Assembly (NCBI GenBank): GCA_050251735.1
Contig: JBFWMF010000004.1
Coordinates: 95,775-159,774 of the forward strand
DNA: 64,000 bases
Origin: Desulfitobacterium sp050251735
Lineage (GTDB): Bacteria > Bacillota > Desulfitobacteriia > Desulfitobacteriales > Desulfitobacteriaceae
Reading direction: 5' to 3'
Part shown: positions 51,570-60,999 of the stretch, one piece after another
Layout of the letters: each line of letters begins with the position of its first letter
Position numbering within the stretch: the stretch's first letter is position 1
The notes under the pieces: model-generated
The model's input: the letters and a program-made list of their open reading frames with translations, nothing else
The model's database searches: none
Told to the model about the DNA's origin: nothing
Position numbers and translations under genes: made by a program

Positions 51570-52577
51570 TTAGTCACGCAACATCTGAATAAAAGACTCC
51601 AACCTCATCTTGCTTCGAGCATCCAAACCTGTGGGATTCTCACCCTCCAGATTCAAAATAGGGTATTCCAGTCGTTTGCGCACGATCAAATCTTCAATCT
51701 GGCGATAACAGAAGCTCTGAGTGTAGTGGATGAGACCATCCAATTCCCTTCTTTCCGCTTCCCGCGCCACATCCTCAATGCGTCCAAATACATTATAGGG
51801 GTAGGTATAGAGTTGGTATTGCTCCACAATATCTCCCGTGGCAAAGGGCATACTAAATTGCCTTTGTACTTCATTGAAAACAACCCTTGCTCCATGGTCC
51901 TCTAAAAAATCATAAAGATCCGGCATGATGGGCGGAACACCCATAAAACCGATGCGCAATTCTCTTTTCTTACGTCCTTTGAACTTGCTGCTCAAAGGCT
52001 GCCGCTCCTTAGCCTCAGCAATAAACTGCTCCATTTCCTTAGCAAATCCTTCCGGATCTCCATTAAAATCAGAACAAGAGACCAAGAAAAGGTGATTTTC
52101 AAAACCAGTGACCTGATTCTCTTCCCAAGTGAGTCGGTCAATTTCCCAAGCAAGCTTACGCACCTCATCCAAACGCTGCTTTTGTTCCTGTACTTTATCC
52201 CATGAGGTTCCCAAGGCTGTTATCAACTTTTCTAGCTGCAACACAAGCATATCCCGATCTCGATCATAGGGAAAAGCAAAAGGAATAATCTCGATGCCAT
52301 GTTCTGACCAAGTCTCCATCAAAGCATGAGTATTGCTACAATCACCTTGAGTTACAGCCACGATCTTCTTAATCTCCGGATTCTGTAGAGCCGTCGCATA
52401 CAAGCCCTTAATCCACCCACAAACACTTCTTGGATAACCTGCCAGCTCCGCTTCTTCAATCCTGCGCATGGCTTCTACGGTATCCGAGATAAATATATTA
52501 TTCAGATCCACCGGGGTATCCCCAGCCGCATAAATGACCTCGACCGGCACCGTCGTTGTTAAACCAATTTTACTCAT
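51570..52577 (-). CDS. HgdB/BcrC-family protein, possible double-cubane cluster protein
   Basis: Protein of 335 residues of the 2-hydroxyacyl-CoA dehydratase D-component family. Cysteines at RSVCGWIKG, QGDCSNTHAL, SCSDFNGD and QSFCYRQIEDL are placed to hold Fe-S clusters. A dedicated activator ATPase is next door, but no second dehydratase subunit or CoA transferase is present. That two-gene arrangement matches double-cubane cluster proteins and E. coli YjiM/YjiL rather than a fermentative dehydratase. The substrate is unknown. Confidence 0.75.
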   Translation of the reverse strand: MSKIGLTTTVPVEVIYAAGDTPVDLNNIFISDTVEAMRRIEEAELAGYPRSVCGWIKGLYATALQNPEIKKIVAVTQGDCSNTHALMETWSEHGIEIIPFAFPYDRDRDMLVLQLEKLITALGTSWDKVQEQKQRLDEVRKLAWEIDRLTWEENQVTGFENHLFLVSCSDFNGDPEGFAKEMEQFIAEAKERQPLSSKFKGRKKRELRIGFMGVPPIMPDLYDFLEDHGARVVFNEVQRQFSMPFATGDIVEQYQLYTYPYNVFGRIEDVAREAERRELDGLIHYTQSFCYRQIEDLIVRKRLEYPILNLEGENPTGLDARSKMRLESFIQMLRD

Positions 52578-52699
52578 TCTATCTAAAGCCCCTTATACAA
52601 AACTTGGCCAGCGCCTAGTCCTCGGACGACGGCGGCTGCCCTAGTTGCTCTATCTTATTATCTTAAAACGAATGCAAACAAATACCAAGCAATTTAGAA

Positions 52700-53560
52700 T
52701 TAAACATGCCAGCAAACTTGCTTCACATCATGAATCAGTCCGGGCAGCAAAGTATTACCCACCTGCTCAAACAAGGCCGGGTCCCCACTGACAAAGAACC
52801 GATGTCCATCAAAACTTTTTTCATCATTCGATTCTAACTGTCGAAGTACCTCTTTTAATTCCTCCACCATAGCCTGAGCAGGATCCACTAAAGCGATCCT
52901 ATCTTCCATTATTTCTCGGATAACCGGAGCCAAATACGGATAATGGGTACAGCCTAGGATGAGAGTATCCACTCCCGCCTCTTGGATAGGAGCTAAATAT
53001 GTACGTGCAATTCCTCTGGCCTCCGGTGAGTGAGAGAGGCCCGCCTCCACCAAAGGAACAAACAGCGGGCAAGCCTGTGCTCGCACTACTTCAATCACAG
53101 CCTTCTCCATCTGCCATGCCTCACGCAGCTCATCCTTTTCCGGAAAAACACCCTTTGTTAAAACTCGTTTCACCGCTGAATTATAGGCTTTACTCCGGAC
53201 CGTCGCCTCGGTAGCGATCAGTCCGATCTTTCCGTTTTCTGTTGCCCGAACTGCAGCTCTCGCTCCTGGCTCGATAGTCCCGATTAAAGGTAGGTTAAAT
53301 TGCTCCTTCAAAACAGGAAGCGCATTAGCTGAGCTGGTATTACAAGCAATCACAACCGCCTGGACACCCTGATCGATCAAAAATGAAATAATCTCTTCGC
53401 CAAAACTGATCAACTCTTCCCGACTCCGATTACCATAAGGAACACGTGCCGTATCGCCAAAGTAAATAATCTGAAGCTCCGGAAGCTGTGCTAAGATCTC
53501 TTTCATAACCGTCAATCCGCCCACACCCGAATCAAACATCCCAATCACATGCTTTTTCAT
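52700..53560 (-). CDS. murI: Glutamate racemase
   Basis: Enzyme of 286 residues making D-glutamate for peptidoglycan. Both catalytic cysteines are visible: VIACNTSSANALPVL near residue 74 and LILGCTHYPYLAPV near 200. N-terminal GMFDSGVGGLTVMKEI and YFGDTARVPYGNRS are standard. GGGAGGCG precedes the ATG. Monocistronic. Confidence 0.96.
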   Translation of the reverse strand: MKKHVIGMFDSGVGGLTVMKEILAQLPELQIIYFGDTARVPYGNRSREELISFGEEIISFLIDQGVQAVVIACNTSSANALPVLKEQFNLPLIGTIEPGARAAVRATENGKIGLIATEATVRSKAYNSAVKRVLTKGVFPEKDELREAWQMEKAVIEVVRAQACPLFVPLVEAGLSHSPEARGIARTYLAPIQEAGVDTLILGCTHYPYLAPVIREIMEDRIALVDPAQAMVEELKEVLRQLESNDEKSFDGHRFFVSGDPALFEQVGNTLLPGLIHDVKQVCWHV

Positions 53561-53684
53561 ATCAAAAACGCCTCCCTTACCTAGTTGCGTTATATTATCG
53601 GACGATACAAATTATACTCCCTGATGTGTATAAAAAAAAGAACGTGGCGTAAAACCCCGTTCGTTGATCATTAATTATTTTGTT

Positions 53685-54329
53685 TTAAGCAATGAGCCGA
53701 ATAAATTCTTCAACTAACTCGGGGTGGAACTGCTTACCGCGCTCAGTCACAAAGATGCTTAATGCCTGCTCCTTTGACATGGCACTACGGTAGGGCCGAT
53801 CCGATATCATCGCATCGTAGGCATCGGCCACAGAAATAATCTGAGAAAGGAAAGGAATCTCCCTGCCGTTGATCCCTGCCGGATATCCATGCCCATCGAA
53901 ACGTTCATGATGGTTAAGGATAATCTCAGCTACGTAGAGCCAGTCAAGATTCTCACCGACTCGATCTAAGATTATCTCTGCTCCCCAAAGTGGGTGACGC
54001 TTTATCACCTTAAATTCCTCAGCCGTTAAGGAAGTAGGCTTAATCAAAATCTCATCAGGCACTCTAATCTTCCCCAAATCATGCAAGGGTGCTGCAACAC
54101 TTAAAATCGCCAATTCATTGGTAGACAACGCTACCCTTCTGCCTAGAAGCACTGCATACTCAGCTGATTTGCTGCAATGACTGCACGTTAAAGGGTTCTT
54201 CTGCTCAATCCATCCTATGTATTCACTGATCTTCCAGCTTGTCATGCCGATAATCCGACCTCCGTAAGTGAAGCTATTTTCTGCCGACGCAAATCCATCT
54301 CCTGATGATGTATTCGAATTATGCGACAC
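53685..54329 (-). CDS. Compact HD-GYP phosphodiesterase
   Basis: Protein of 214 residues that is mostly one HD-GYP domain: CSHCSKSAEYA, APLHDLGKIRVPDEIL, HPLWGAEIIL, LNHHERFDGHGYPAGI and VADAYDAMISDRPYR. It probably hydrolyses c-di-GMP. No sensor domain is attached. The GTG at 54329 has a weak ribosome site; an internal ATG at 54245 is an alternative and would remove 28 residues of low complexity. Confidence 0.88.
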   Translation of the reverse strand: MSHNSNTSSGDGFASAENSFTYGGRIIGMTSWKISEYIGWIEQKNPLTCSHCSKSAEYAVLLGRRVALSTNELAILSVAAPLHDLGKIRVPDEILIKPTSLTAEEFKVIKRHPLWGAEIILDRVGENLDWLYVAEIILNHHERFDGHGYPAGINGREIPFLSQIISVADAYDAMISDRPYRSAMSKEQALSIFVTERGKQFHPELVEEFIRLIA

Positions 54330-54380
54330 TTCATCATTATAAACCTTTATGGCATACTTGAAAATATTTATTTACAGATC

Positions 54381-54857
54381 TTATATTTTAATGTTCTCCA
54401 CCTCGACCGGATTTGCTTTATCCATGCGTTCGACTCGCTCTATCAAGCGTTTCAGACTTTCCAACATGGTTTGATGCTCTTCGGCGGTATATTCAGTCAA
54501 TACTTCTTCTAAAAAGTGATAGCGTTCATTCATGATGATCTCAACAATCTTCCTTCCCTTAGCAAGCAGATGCATCCGGACAATCCGACGATCCCTAGCA
54601 TCACGCTTCCTCTCCACTAATCCAAACCGTTCTAAACGATCGGCTAAATCGGTGGCCGTGCTACAAGCAGTAAAAAGATGTTTTCCCAAATCGCCCATAG
54701 TCAGTGGACCAAACTCATACAAGGCCAATAAAGTATTGAACTGAGGATTTGAAATTCCCATTTCAGCAAGCAGAGCTTGTCCTCTGCGCGAGATCACAGT
54801 ATTTGAGCGACGAATATCCTCTTCTAATTCTCTACTTAACTCTTTATTGACTTTCAT
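54381..54857 (-). CDS. MarR-family transcriptional regulator
   Basis: Winged-helix regulator of 158 residues: NPQFNTLLALYEFGPLTMGDLGKHLFTACSTATDLADRLERFGLVERKRDARDRRIVRMHL covers the DNA-binding helices and wing. ATG at 54857 follows GAGGGGG. It precedes a small HD-GYP gene on the same strand by 51 bp. Target and ligand unknown. Confidence 0.9.
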   Translation of the reverse strand: MKVNKELSRELEEDIRRSNTVISRRGQALLAEMGISNPQFNTLLALYEFGPLTMGDLGKHLFTACSTATDLADRLERFGLVERKRDARDRRIVRMHLLAKGRKIVEIIMNERYHFLEEVLTEYTAEEHQTMLESLKRLIERVERMDKANPVEVENIKI

Positions 54858-55028
54858 TCCCCAACCCCCTCGTGATGGATAAATATTGCCAATTTTCACT
54901 CTATTTTTTTACCATTTTAGCACACTTCCTTCGAAAAGAATATGCCTGAGGAGAAACTTTTCGAGAGATTTTGGAGCTGGGAATCTTACGGCTGGTAGTC
55001 ATCGGATGGAAGCCAGAAGAGTAGGCGA

Positions 55029-55526
55029 TCAAACGCGCTGCTGGGCAACATTTCTTTTCTTCCCTGTCAAATGGGTAACCTTTAATCTGAGCAGGGACGT
55101 TTTCGGTACAACTTCCTCATGAAAATGATAATTTGGGTCTTCACACACATTATAGTGTTCAAGCAATGTGTGCAATGCCTGAACCTTTTGATCATCACTC
55201 AAATAATCTATCTCACCATTCCCCATAATGCTTTCAAATTCCATAGTACACTCACAAGCACCCACTTGTTTACCAATCACAATTCCATGGGTACATTCCA
55301 TTACAAACGCGACTTTTTTGTTTTTCTTTATTAAGTCGTGCTTTTTACCTACGTTAGAACCGTGAAAGTACAGAATGACATCACAGCCATTGACATGCAT
55401 ACCAAAGTTCATCGGAACCACATAGGGATATTCCTCACCCAAAAAGGCTACATGGCAAACCTCACACGCCCTCATGACCGTGATAATTTCGTTGAAACTT
55501 GTTATTTCTCGATCTGTTCTTCTCAT
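55029..55526 (-). CDS. Pyridoxamine 5'-phosphate oxidase-fold flavoprotein (NimA-like)
   Basis: Split-barrel protein of 165 residues: CHVAFLGEEYPYVVPMNFGM, YFHGSNVGKKHDLIKKNKKVAFVMEC and VIGKQVGACECTMEFESIMGNGEI. Family members bind FMN, and some reduce nitroimidazoles. ATG at 55526 with GAGGA upstream. It probably reduces or binds a small ligand; physiological role unknown. Confidence 0.82.
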   Translation of the reverse strand: MRRTDREITSFNEIITVMRACEVCHVAFLGEEYPYVVPMNFGMHVNGCDVILYFHGSNVGKKHDLIKKNKKVAFVMECTHGIVIGKQVGACECTMEFESIMGNGEIDYLSDDQKVQALHTLLEHYNVCEDPNYHFHEEVVPKTSLLRLKVTHLTGKKRNVAQQRV

Positions 55527-55615
55527 ACTATCAATCCTCAAATAGAATTTAGTGTACTAGTCTATCTACAGATTTAGCAACTAACCGTCTCTATGGAGAA
55601 TTGGCGACCTAGAGG

Positions 55616-56656
55616 CTAGCTTAGTGTAGAAACTCCAGTTTTCTCAGCTAGCGCATTTAGTTCCTGCAACAATCCATCAGTAATTGGTATTCCTTCCTTT
55701 TTCCGCTTCTCTGCGGTCGCTTGTCGCCTCTCGCCGGGAATTCTAATCTCTTGGATACCATCCGCCTTCGGTATTTCCTTGATTTCATAAATCATATTTC
55801 CCATTCTTTGGGTATAATCCTCAAGGGGTAAAAGCTTTGAGATATCCATTGCCATAAAACTATGACCAACATTTACAGGATCGCTACTCTCGTCATAAAT
55901 CCATCCCACATGAGTTCCATAAGCAGAACCACTGATAATTCCCGACATCACCTCGGCTGCCAGAGCCAAGGTATAGCCCTTCGCTCCACCAACAGGCAGA
56001 ACCGCGCCATCGAGAGCATCCGTGGCATTTGTTGTGGGGTTTCCGTATTTATCAATAGCCCACCCCTCTGGAATAGGCTTATTCTCCTTGGCCGCTAAGA
56101 TAATATTGCCACGCGCAACTATTGATGAAGACATATCAATGACAACAGGATGTTCAGAATTGGGGAATCCATAAGATATTGGATTGGTTCCGAAGTATGC
56201 AGCTCTGCCTCCCCAAGGAGGAATACCACTCGGCGAATTCGTATAAGCTTGCCCAATCATCTGATGCTCTGTTGCCATTTTGCAATAGGTAGAAGCCGCG
56301 CCAAAATGATTACTGTTCTTAACCGTAACAAATCCAATACCATACGTTTTTGCCAAGTCGATGGCAATATTCATTGCTCGATATGCAACTAATTGACCGA
56401 GTCCGTTATCTCCATCCACGCTAGCTACCGCTGCATTGATATTTTTTTGAATACTAGGTTTGGGGTTGATGCGTCCATTTAATAAACACTTCAGATAAAC
56501 CGGCAAGCGACTAATCCCATGAGTATCGATACCCTCCAGACTCGTATCCACCAATATAGACGAAACAATCTCAGCATCAGCTGCTGGTACGGCACTTGCT
56601 TCTAACAGTCGCTTACAAAAATTATCAATCACCTGATAAGAGAACACCTGGCTCAT
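55616..56656 (-). CDS. Ldh/malate dehydrogenase-family oxidoreductase (sulfolactate dehydrogenase-like)
   Basis: NAD(P)-dependent 2-hydroxyacid dehydrogenase of 346 residues of the LDH2/MDH2 family: GIDTHGISRLPVYLKCLLNG, VTVKNSNHFGAASTYC, IPPWGGRAAYFGTNPISYGFP and GGAKGYTLALAAEVMSG. Relatives act on malate, ureidoglycolate or (R)-sulfolactate (ComC/SlcC). I set the start at the ATG at 56656 behind AGGAGGAGG. It follows a GntR regulator and a tripartite transporter, with a SuyAB-like lyase upstream, which favours sulfolactate; this is inference. Confidence 0.85.
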   Translation of the reverse strand: MSQVFSYQVIDNFCKRLLEASAVPAADAEIVSSILVDTSLEGIDTHGISRLPVYLKCLLNGRINPKPSIQKNINAAVASVDGDNGLGQLVAYRAMNIAIDLAKTYGIGFVTVKNSNHFGAASTYCKMATEHQMIGQAYTNSPSGIPPWGGRAAYFGTNPISYGFPNSEHPVVIDMSSSIVARGNIILAAKENKPIPEGWAIDKYGNPTTNATDALDGAVLPVGGAKGYTLALAAEVMSGIISGSAYGTHVGWIYDESSDPVNVGHSFMAMDISKLLPLEDYTQRMGNMIYEIKEIPKADGIQEIRIPGERRQATAEKRKKEGIPITDGLLQELNALAEKTGVSTLS

Positions 56657-56683
56657 TCCCACAACCTCCTCCTGATCCGTCAT

Positions 56684-57385
56684 CTATCCCTTCTCATGGG
56701 CGCTCGAATGGATATCTTCTTCCACGGTTTCAATATGTTTGATCATTTTCTGAAACGCCAAATCCGGATCACGCTGTTTAATTGCCTCATAAATTGCTTC
56801 ATGCTCTAAAACAGATAAGTATTGACGTCCGGGAATCTTAAAGCTACTGTCTCTGATTTCTCCGGTTAAATCCAGGATGTTAATCATCAGCCGCTTGAGG
56901 ACTTTATTGCCCGATGCTTCGGCAATCTTAAGATGGAATTCCGCATCAAGTAAAGCAAGTTTACCATCACTCGCGGAGCCAAGCTCTTTACCCCTCTTGA
57001 CGATTTTTCCAAGCTCTTCAATATCCTTATCATCAGCGTTTTGAGTACACCATAATGCCGCATACCCTTCTAATATTTCTCGAACCTGAAATATTTCATC
57101 AAAGGTACCTATGGATATCTGGAGCAATGATGCTAATCTCGATGCATCTTCATCCACTTCATTAACATAAGCTCCTAGACCATGACGAATCGTAACCATT
57201 CCCAGCCCTGACAGAGTTTTCAATGCATCGCGAACCACCGTTCTGCTTACTGAAAACACATTACACATTTCGCGTTCAGCAGGTAACTTATCGCCCGGCT
57301 TAAGTTCACCATTACCTATACTCTGTACAACTTGTTTCACAATTTCTTCGGATAAATTACCATGTGTTCTAACTGGTTCAAACAA
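56684..57385 (-). CDS. FadR-type GntR regulator
   Basis: Regulator of 233 residues: winged helix (LSEEIVKQVVQSIGNGELKPGDKLPAEREMCNVFSVSRTVVRDALKTLSGLGMVTIRHGLGAYV) and a FadR/FCD all-helical effector domain with metal-binding positions (EILEGYAALW, DAEFHLKIAEASGN, EHEAIYEAIKQRD). Probably senses the organic acid used by the neighbouring genes. The start is uncertain; I chose TTG at 57385 behind AAGGGTGG, since upstream in-frame codons lack a ribosome site. Confidence 0.85.
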   Translation of the reverse strand: MFEPVRTHGNLSEEIVKQVVQSIGNGELKPGDKLPAEREMCNVFSVSRTVVRDALKTLSGLGMVTIRHGLGAYVNEVDEDASRLASLLQISIGTFDEIFQVREILEGYAALWCTQNADDKDIEELGKIVKRGKELGSASDGKLALLDAEFHLKIAEASGNKVLKRLMINILDLTGEIRDSSFKIPGRQYLSVLEHEAIYEAIKQRDPDLAFQKMIKHIETVEEDIHSSAHEKG

Positions 57386-57412
57386 AATTAATACCACCCT
57401 TACAATACTCTC

Positions 57413-57430
57413 TGGTAATATATAATACCA
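57413..57430. promoter_or_regulatory. Candidate GntR operator
   Basis: Dyad TGGTA-N8-TACCA directly upstream of the gntR start. FadR-group GntR proteins bind TGGT-N-ACCA type dyads, so autoregulation is plausible. No second match was searched for computationally. Confidence 0.35.
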
Positions 57431-57446
57431 TTTCGAATAACAAAGA

Positions 57447-57479
57447 GGCAATAAACGACTTATCCTTAAGTTTATTGCC
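57447..57479 (-). terminator. Hairpin between tctB and gntR
   Basis: 10-bp stem GGCAATAAAC/GTTTATTGCC with a 13-base loop; on the minus strand it is followed by TCTTTGTTATT. Probably ends the transporter transcript. Confidence 0.55.
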
Positions 57480-57593
57480 CCTTGTATTCATATCATAATT
57501 GATTCTCCGCTATTCAGATAATCATGGGGCTGACCGATTTTCTCCATTTCTGCCAGATAAGCTGGGTCGGTGCAGATTCGCTACTGATTACTA

Positions 57594-58046
57594 CTAGAAA
57601 AATATACCTTCAGGTGTTGGCACTTTAAGCAGTACTGTAAATAAAAGATACAACATTACTGTTAGGAACAAAGCAAACCCAGCTGATATACCGATAGCTC
57701 TGAGGTTTAGACCCTTTTTGCTTAAATACCAGGAACATAGAGCAAGGAAGAAAACCGTTGATACATAAAACCCAATAAAGTAAATAGCTGCTACATAAAT
57801 TATCGATGCGATAACAATAACAACGCCCTTGACCTTATCAAAATCCACTTCTGCAACTTGTTCAGAAGTTTTGGCTGTTACGACTCCGCGAATAACTAAA
57901 AATATTCCAATCAGGGCAATACAGACTTCCAGCACTTGGGGATAAAGGTTAGCTTCCGGACTCAAATTCTTGCCTTGAACAAAAAACATTAGTACTACAA
58001 CCAAACATGCTAAACCAGCTATAATATCTGTCCTACTCTTAGACAT
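57594..58046 (-). CDS. tctB: Tripartite tricarboxylate transporter, small membrane subunit TctB
   Basis: Membrane protein of 150 residues with four spans, matching TctB in size and topology (IIAGLACLVVVLMFFVQGKNLSPEANLYP at the start). It is part of a cation-driven, binding-protein-dependent uptake system for carboxylates. ATG at 58046 behind GGAGGCG, overlapping tctA by 8 bases. Confidence 0.88.
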   Translation of the reverse strand: MSKSRTDIIAGLACLVVVLMFFVQGKNLSPEANLYPQVLEVCIALIGIFLVIRGVVTAKTSEQVAEVDFDKVKGVVIVIASIIYVAAIYFIGFYVSTVFFLALCSWYLSKKGLNLRAIGISAGFALFLTVMLYLLFTVLLKVPTPEGIFF

Positions 58047-59550
58047 TTTGATTCGCCTCCTTTTTCCCAAGCCGTTTACTAACCACATAGGGCGAAAATA
58101 TAGAAGCTAAGGTCAAAATAATCAAAATGACGGAAATTGTACTACCAAAGAAGCCACCGAATACAGAGCCATCTGCTGTTCCCAGAGCGATAGCCTTAGT
58201 GAAATTATCTTCAACAATAGGTCCAAGAATGATACCTAACGCCATCGTTCCTACATCAAGGCCAACTCGATCGCCAAAATATCCTATGAGACCAAAAACA
58301 AGCATTACAATAACATCAAGCATGCTATTCCTGATTGCGTAAGAGCCAATAGCAGCTAAAGCGACAATTGCCACGCCAATATAAGGAGTAGGGATATTAA
58401 GAATCCTCGCAATCCCCTTAATCAGGATTGCACCAACAATTACCATGATAACATTACCGATAATAAGAGAATTGATAAATGTATAAGCTAATTCACCATT
58501 CGTTTCAAATATCTTAAATCCGGGCACAATTCCGTGAGCTAACAAGGCACCCATGATGATAGCTGCTACAGCACTACCAGGAATCCCCAGTGTCAACATG
58601 GGAATTAAGCTACCGCCAATTACCGCATTATTTGCCGTTTCACTCGCTACTACGCCTTCCATACAACCTTTCCCGTACTTGCTACGGTTTTTATCCCAGC
58701 GTTTCCCTTCATTATAGGAAATAATTGAAGCAATTTCTCCACCAGCCCCAGGTAGGATACCAATAATTGTACCAATTAAAGATGACCGCAGGAGGTTAGC
58801 CTTACATTTTGTAAAAGCATAGCGCATAACTCGGAATATAACGCCTTTTTCTTGAGTATAAGAAGCAATATTATCATTACTGCTACCCACGAGTCTAATC
58901 ACCTGAGAAAAAGAAAACAAACCAATCATCGCCGGAATTACTTCAATTCCTTGGACAAGAGTGTAATTTCCAAAAGTAAAGCGTGGGGCCCCTACAACCG
59001 GATCTAAACCTATTGTTGCAATTAACATACCCAAAGCGGCTGAAACGAGCCCTTTAGCAACGTTGTTTTGAGACATAGCTGCAATTGTGCTCAAACCGAA
59101 TATACAGAGCCAAAAGAATTCTGCAGCCCCGAACATTAGCGAAAATCGAGCCAAGGGTCCAGCGAGCAGCAAGAGAAATATCGCACCGACAATTCCTCCA
59201 AAAGCTGATCCCACTAATGCTGCGTTTAATGCCTCCGGAGCCTTACCATTTTGAGTCATTGGCCATCCGTCAAAGGTAGTCGCAACGGAAGAAGGAGTTC
59301 CCGGAGTATTAATCAGAATCGCTGAGTTTGAACCACCATAAATCGCACCTTGATAAATACCACCTAACATAATTAGACCACTGATCGGATCCATTGCAAA
59401 TGTAACAGGGACCATTAGGGCGACTCCCATAGTTGCTGTCAAGCCTGGCAGTGCACCAATAATAATACCTCCGCCAATGCCCGCTATTAAAAGGAATAAG
59501 TTAAAAGGAGAAAAAATATTAAGGAGACTTGGCAGCAAATATTCTAACAT
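58039..59550 (-). CDS. tctA: Tripartite tricarboxylate transporter, large membrane subunit TctA
   Basis: Permease of 503 residues with about twelve spans and the TctA signatures GIGGGIIIGALPGLTATMGVALMVPVTFAM near residue 23 and IGTIIGILPGAGGEIASIISYNEGKRW near residue 258. Works with TctC and TctB. AAGGAGG precedes the ATG. Confidence 0.94.
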   Translation of the reverse strand: MLEYLLPSLLNIFSPFNLFLLIAGIGGGIIIGALPGLTATMGVALMVPVTFAMDPISGLIMLGGIYQGAIYGGSNSAILINTPGTPSSVATTFDGWPMTQNGKAPEALNAALVGSAFGGIVGAIFLLLLAGPLARFSLMFGAAEFFWLCIFGLSTIAAMSQNNVAKGLVSAALGMLIATIGLDPVVGAPRFTFGNYTLVQGIEVIPAMIGLFSFSQVIRLVGSSNDNIASYTQEKGVIFRVMRYAFTKCKANLLRSSLIGTIIGILPGAGGEIASIISYNEGKRWDKNRSKYGKGCMEGVVASETANNAVIGGSLIPMLTLGIPGSAVAAIIMGALLAHGIVPGFKIFETNGELAYTFINSLIIGNVIMVIVGAILIKGIARILNIPTPYIGVAIVALAAIGSYAIRNSMLDVIVMLVFGLIGYFGDRVGLDVGTMALGIILGPIVEDNFTKAIALGTADGSVFGGFFGSTISVILIILTLASIFSPYVVSKRLGKKEANQNV

Positions 59551-59650
59551 TAGGTAACCTCCTTTTTATACGCATCAGAAAATATAAGTAGTTTATCGGT
59601 CGAAGGGGCGAATGTTCATCGCCCCTAACACAATTATGAGATTTGCCAAT

Positions 59651-60634
59651 TTACTTAATTAACCCAAACTTCTTGAGTAGGTTCTCAGCTTTTGTATTTT
59701 GGTCGAAAACAAATTTTTCAAATTCCTCACCTGACATATATTCCATTGGCTGTCCAGCCTTCTTCATATCCGCAATATATTCTGGGTCATCATTGATCTT
59801 CTTGAATGTATCGCGTAAAAACTGAAGCGATGCAGCATCTATCCCTTTAGGAGCAACGAAACCACGACGAATATCAGATACAACATCAATTCCCTGTTCT
59901 TTTAGGGTCTTAACGCCTGGCAAGAATTCATGCTCTTTCTCGGCTGCGATTCCGAGAACATTTATCATATCTAAGCTGCGCATTACATCATTCACATTAC
60001 CGATCATAATATCAAGTTCGCCACCTAAAAGAGCAGCATTCTGATCAGCAGCACCCTTATAGACGATTTGGGCAGGTTCTATGCCAGTCTTTTCCTGAAG
60101 TTCGAGGAGCATTAAATGATGGCCGGTAAATGTCCCCACAATACCCACCTTTAATTTCCCAGGATTCGCCTTTGCATAGTCTATAACTTCTTGAACTGAT
60201 TTAAATTCACTATCTTTTTTAACTGCGATTACTTGTGGGTCGTTAACTACCTGACAAATATAATCAAAATCTTGGATTTTAAACTGAGCTCCTTGGCCCA
60301 TCGGCTGAAGTACCATATGAGGTGTATTAACCCCACCTATCGTGTATCCATCCGGAGTAGATCTTGCTATTTCTCCAAAACCGATAGCTCCACCTGCACC
60401 TGTTTTATATTCAAATACCCAAGGTTGTTCAGGAACATACTTATTCCAGTACTTTTGCATGAGACGTGCTTGAACATCGCTAGAACCACCAGCAGTAAAA
60501 GCAATTATCATATTAACAGGCTTGCTAGGATACTTTGGAGCATCACCGGAGCTCGATTTGCTACACCCAGTAAGTGCTAATGATAGCATTAGGATTGTAG
60601 CAACAAGTGTTAGAAAAACTTTGTTCTTTTTCAT
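59651..60634 (-). CDS. tctC: Tripartite tricarboxylate transporter, substrate-binding lipoprotein TctC
   Basis: Extracytoplasmic binding protein of 327 residues with a lipoprotein signal (LMLSLALTGCSKSS, lipobox Cys at residue 23). Bug-family motifs: YPSKPVNMIIAFTAGGSSDVQARLM, VEYKTGAGGAIGFGEIARSTPDGYT-like segment, and IVYKGAADQNAALLGGELDIMIGN. GGGAGG precedes the ATG. Known Bug proteins bind citrate, glutamate, sulfolactate or aromatic acids. Confidence 0.94.
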   Translation of the reverse strand: MKKNKVFLTLVATILMLSLALTGCSKSSSGDAPKYPSKPVNMIIAFTAGGSSDVQARLMQKYWNKYVPEQPWVFEYKTGAGGAIGFGEIARSTPDGYTIGGVNTPHMVLQPMGQGAQFKIQDFDYICQVVNDPQVIAVKKDSEFKSVQEVIDYAKANPGKLKVGIVGTFTGHHLMLLELQEKTGIEPAQIVYKGAADQNAALLGGELDIMIGNVNDVMRSLDMINVLGIAAEKEHEFLPGVKTLKEQGIDVVSDIRRGFVAPKGIDAASLQFLRDTFKKINDDPEYIADMKKAGQPMEYMSGEEFEKFVFDQNTKAENLLKKFGLIK

Positions 60635-60999
60635 AACCTGAAATGACCTCCCTTATTCTTTCTCAATTTGCAACTTTACTTATTATGGTAAATGTTGTCT
60701 TGAAGTTTCGCGCCTCAAAAGTACAATCCACACCCGGCTGCTTTTAGGCATTTCTCTCGCTTGAATAATGGTAGAGATAGATAAAATCAAGAGGTAGTCT
60801 TTTGTTTGAATTTCCAGACTATTACAACTTTTACTATCACCCCCTTTGCTGGATATATTGTTCAAATGTTTCTTTTCACTAGGTATAAGAAACCTTTAAC
60901 GGACTCTTCACTAGGTGCTAAGTGCTTCTCTGGAAGAAGCACTTAGCTTTAAGAAGTTCCGTTTCCCTTATCTGGGCAAAACAACATGTATTACTTAAA
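60635..60999. other. Intergenic region between the lyase operon and the transporter operon
   Basis: It holds the lyase-operon terminator (60917-60947) and presumably the tctCAB promoter. The short frame 60683-60865 has no recognisable content and lacks support as a gene. Confidence 0.55.
60917..60947 (-). terminator. Terminator after the uxaA/suyB-like gene
   Basis: Perfect 13-bp stem GCTAAGTGCTTCT/AGAAGCACTTAGC with a 5-base loop, 53 bases past the stop. Confidence 0.75.

Noticed and set aside
60683..60865. 60-residue open frame upstream of tctC
   Set aside because: No recognisable domain and it lies in the expected promoter region.
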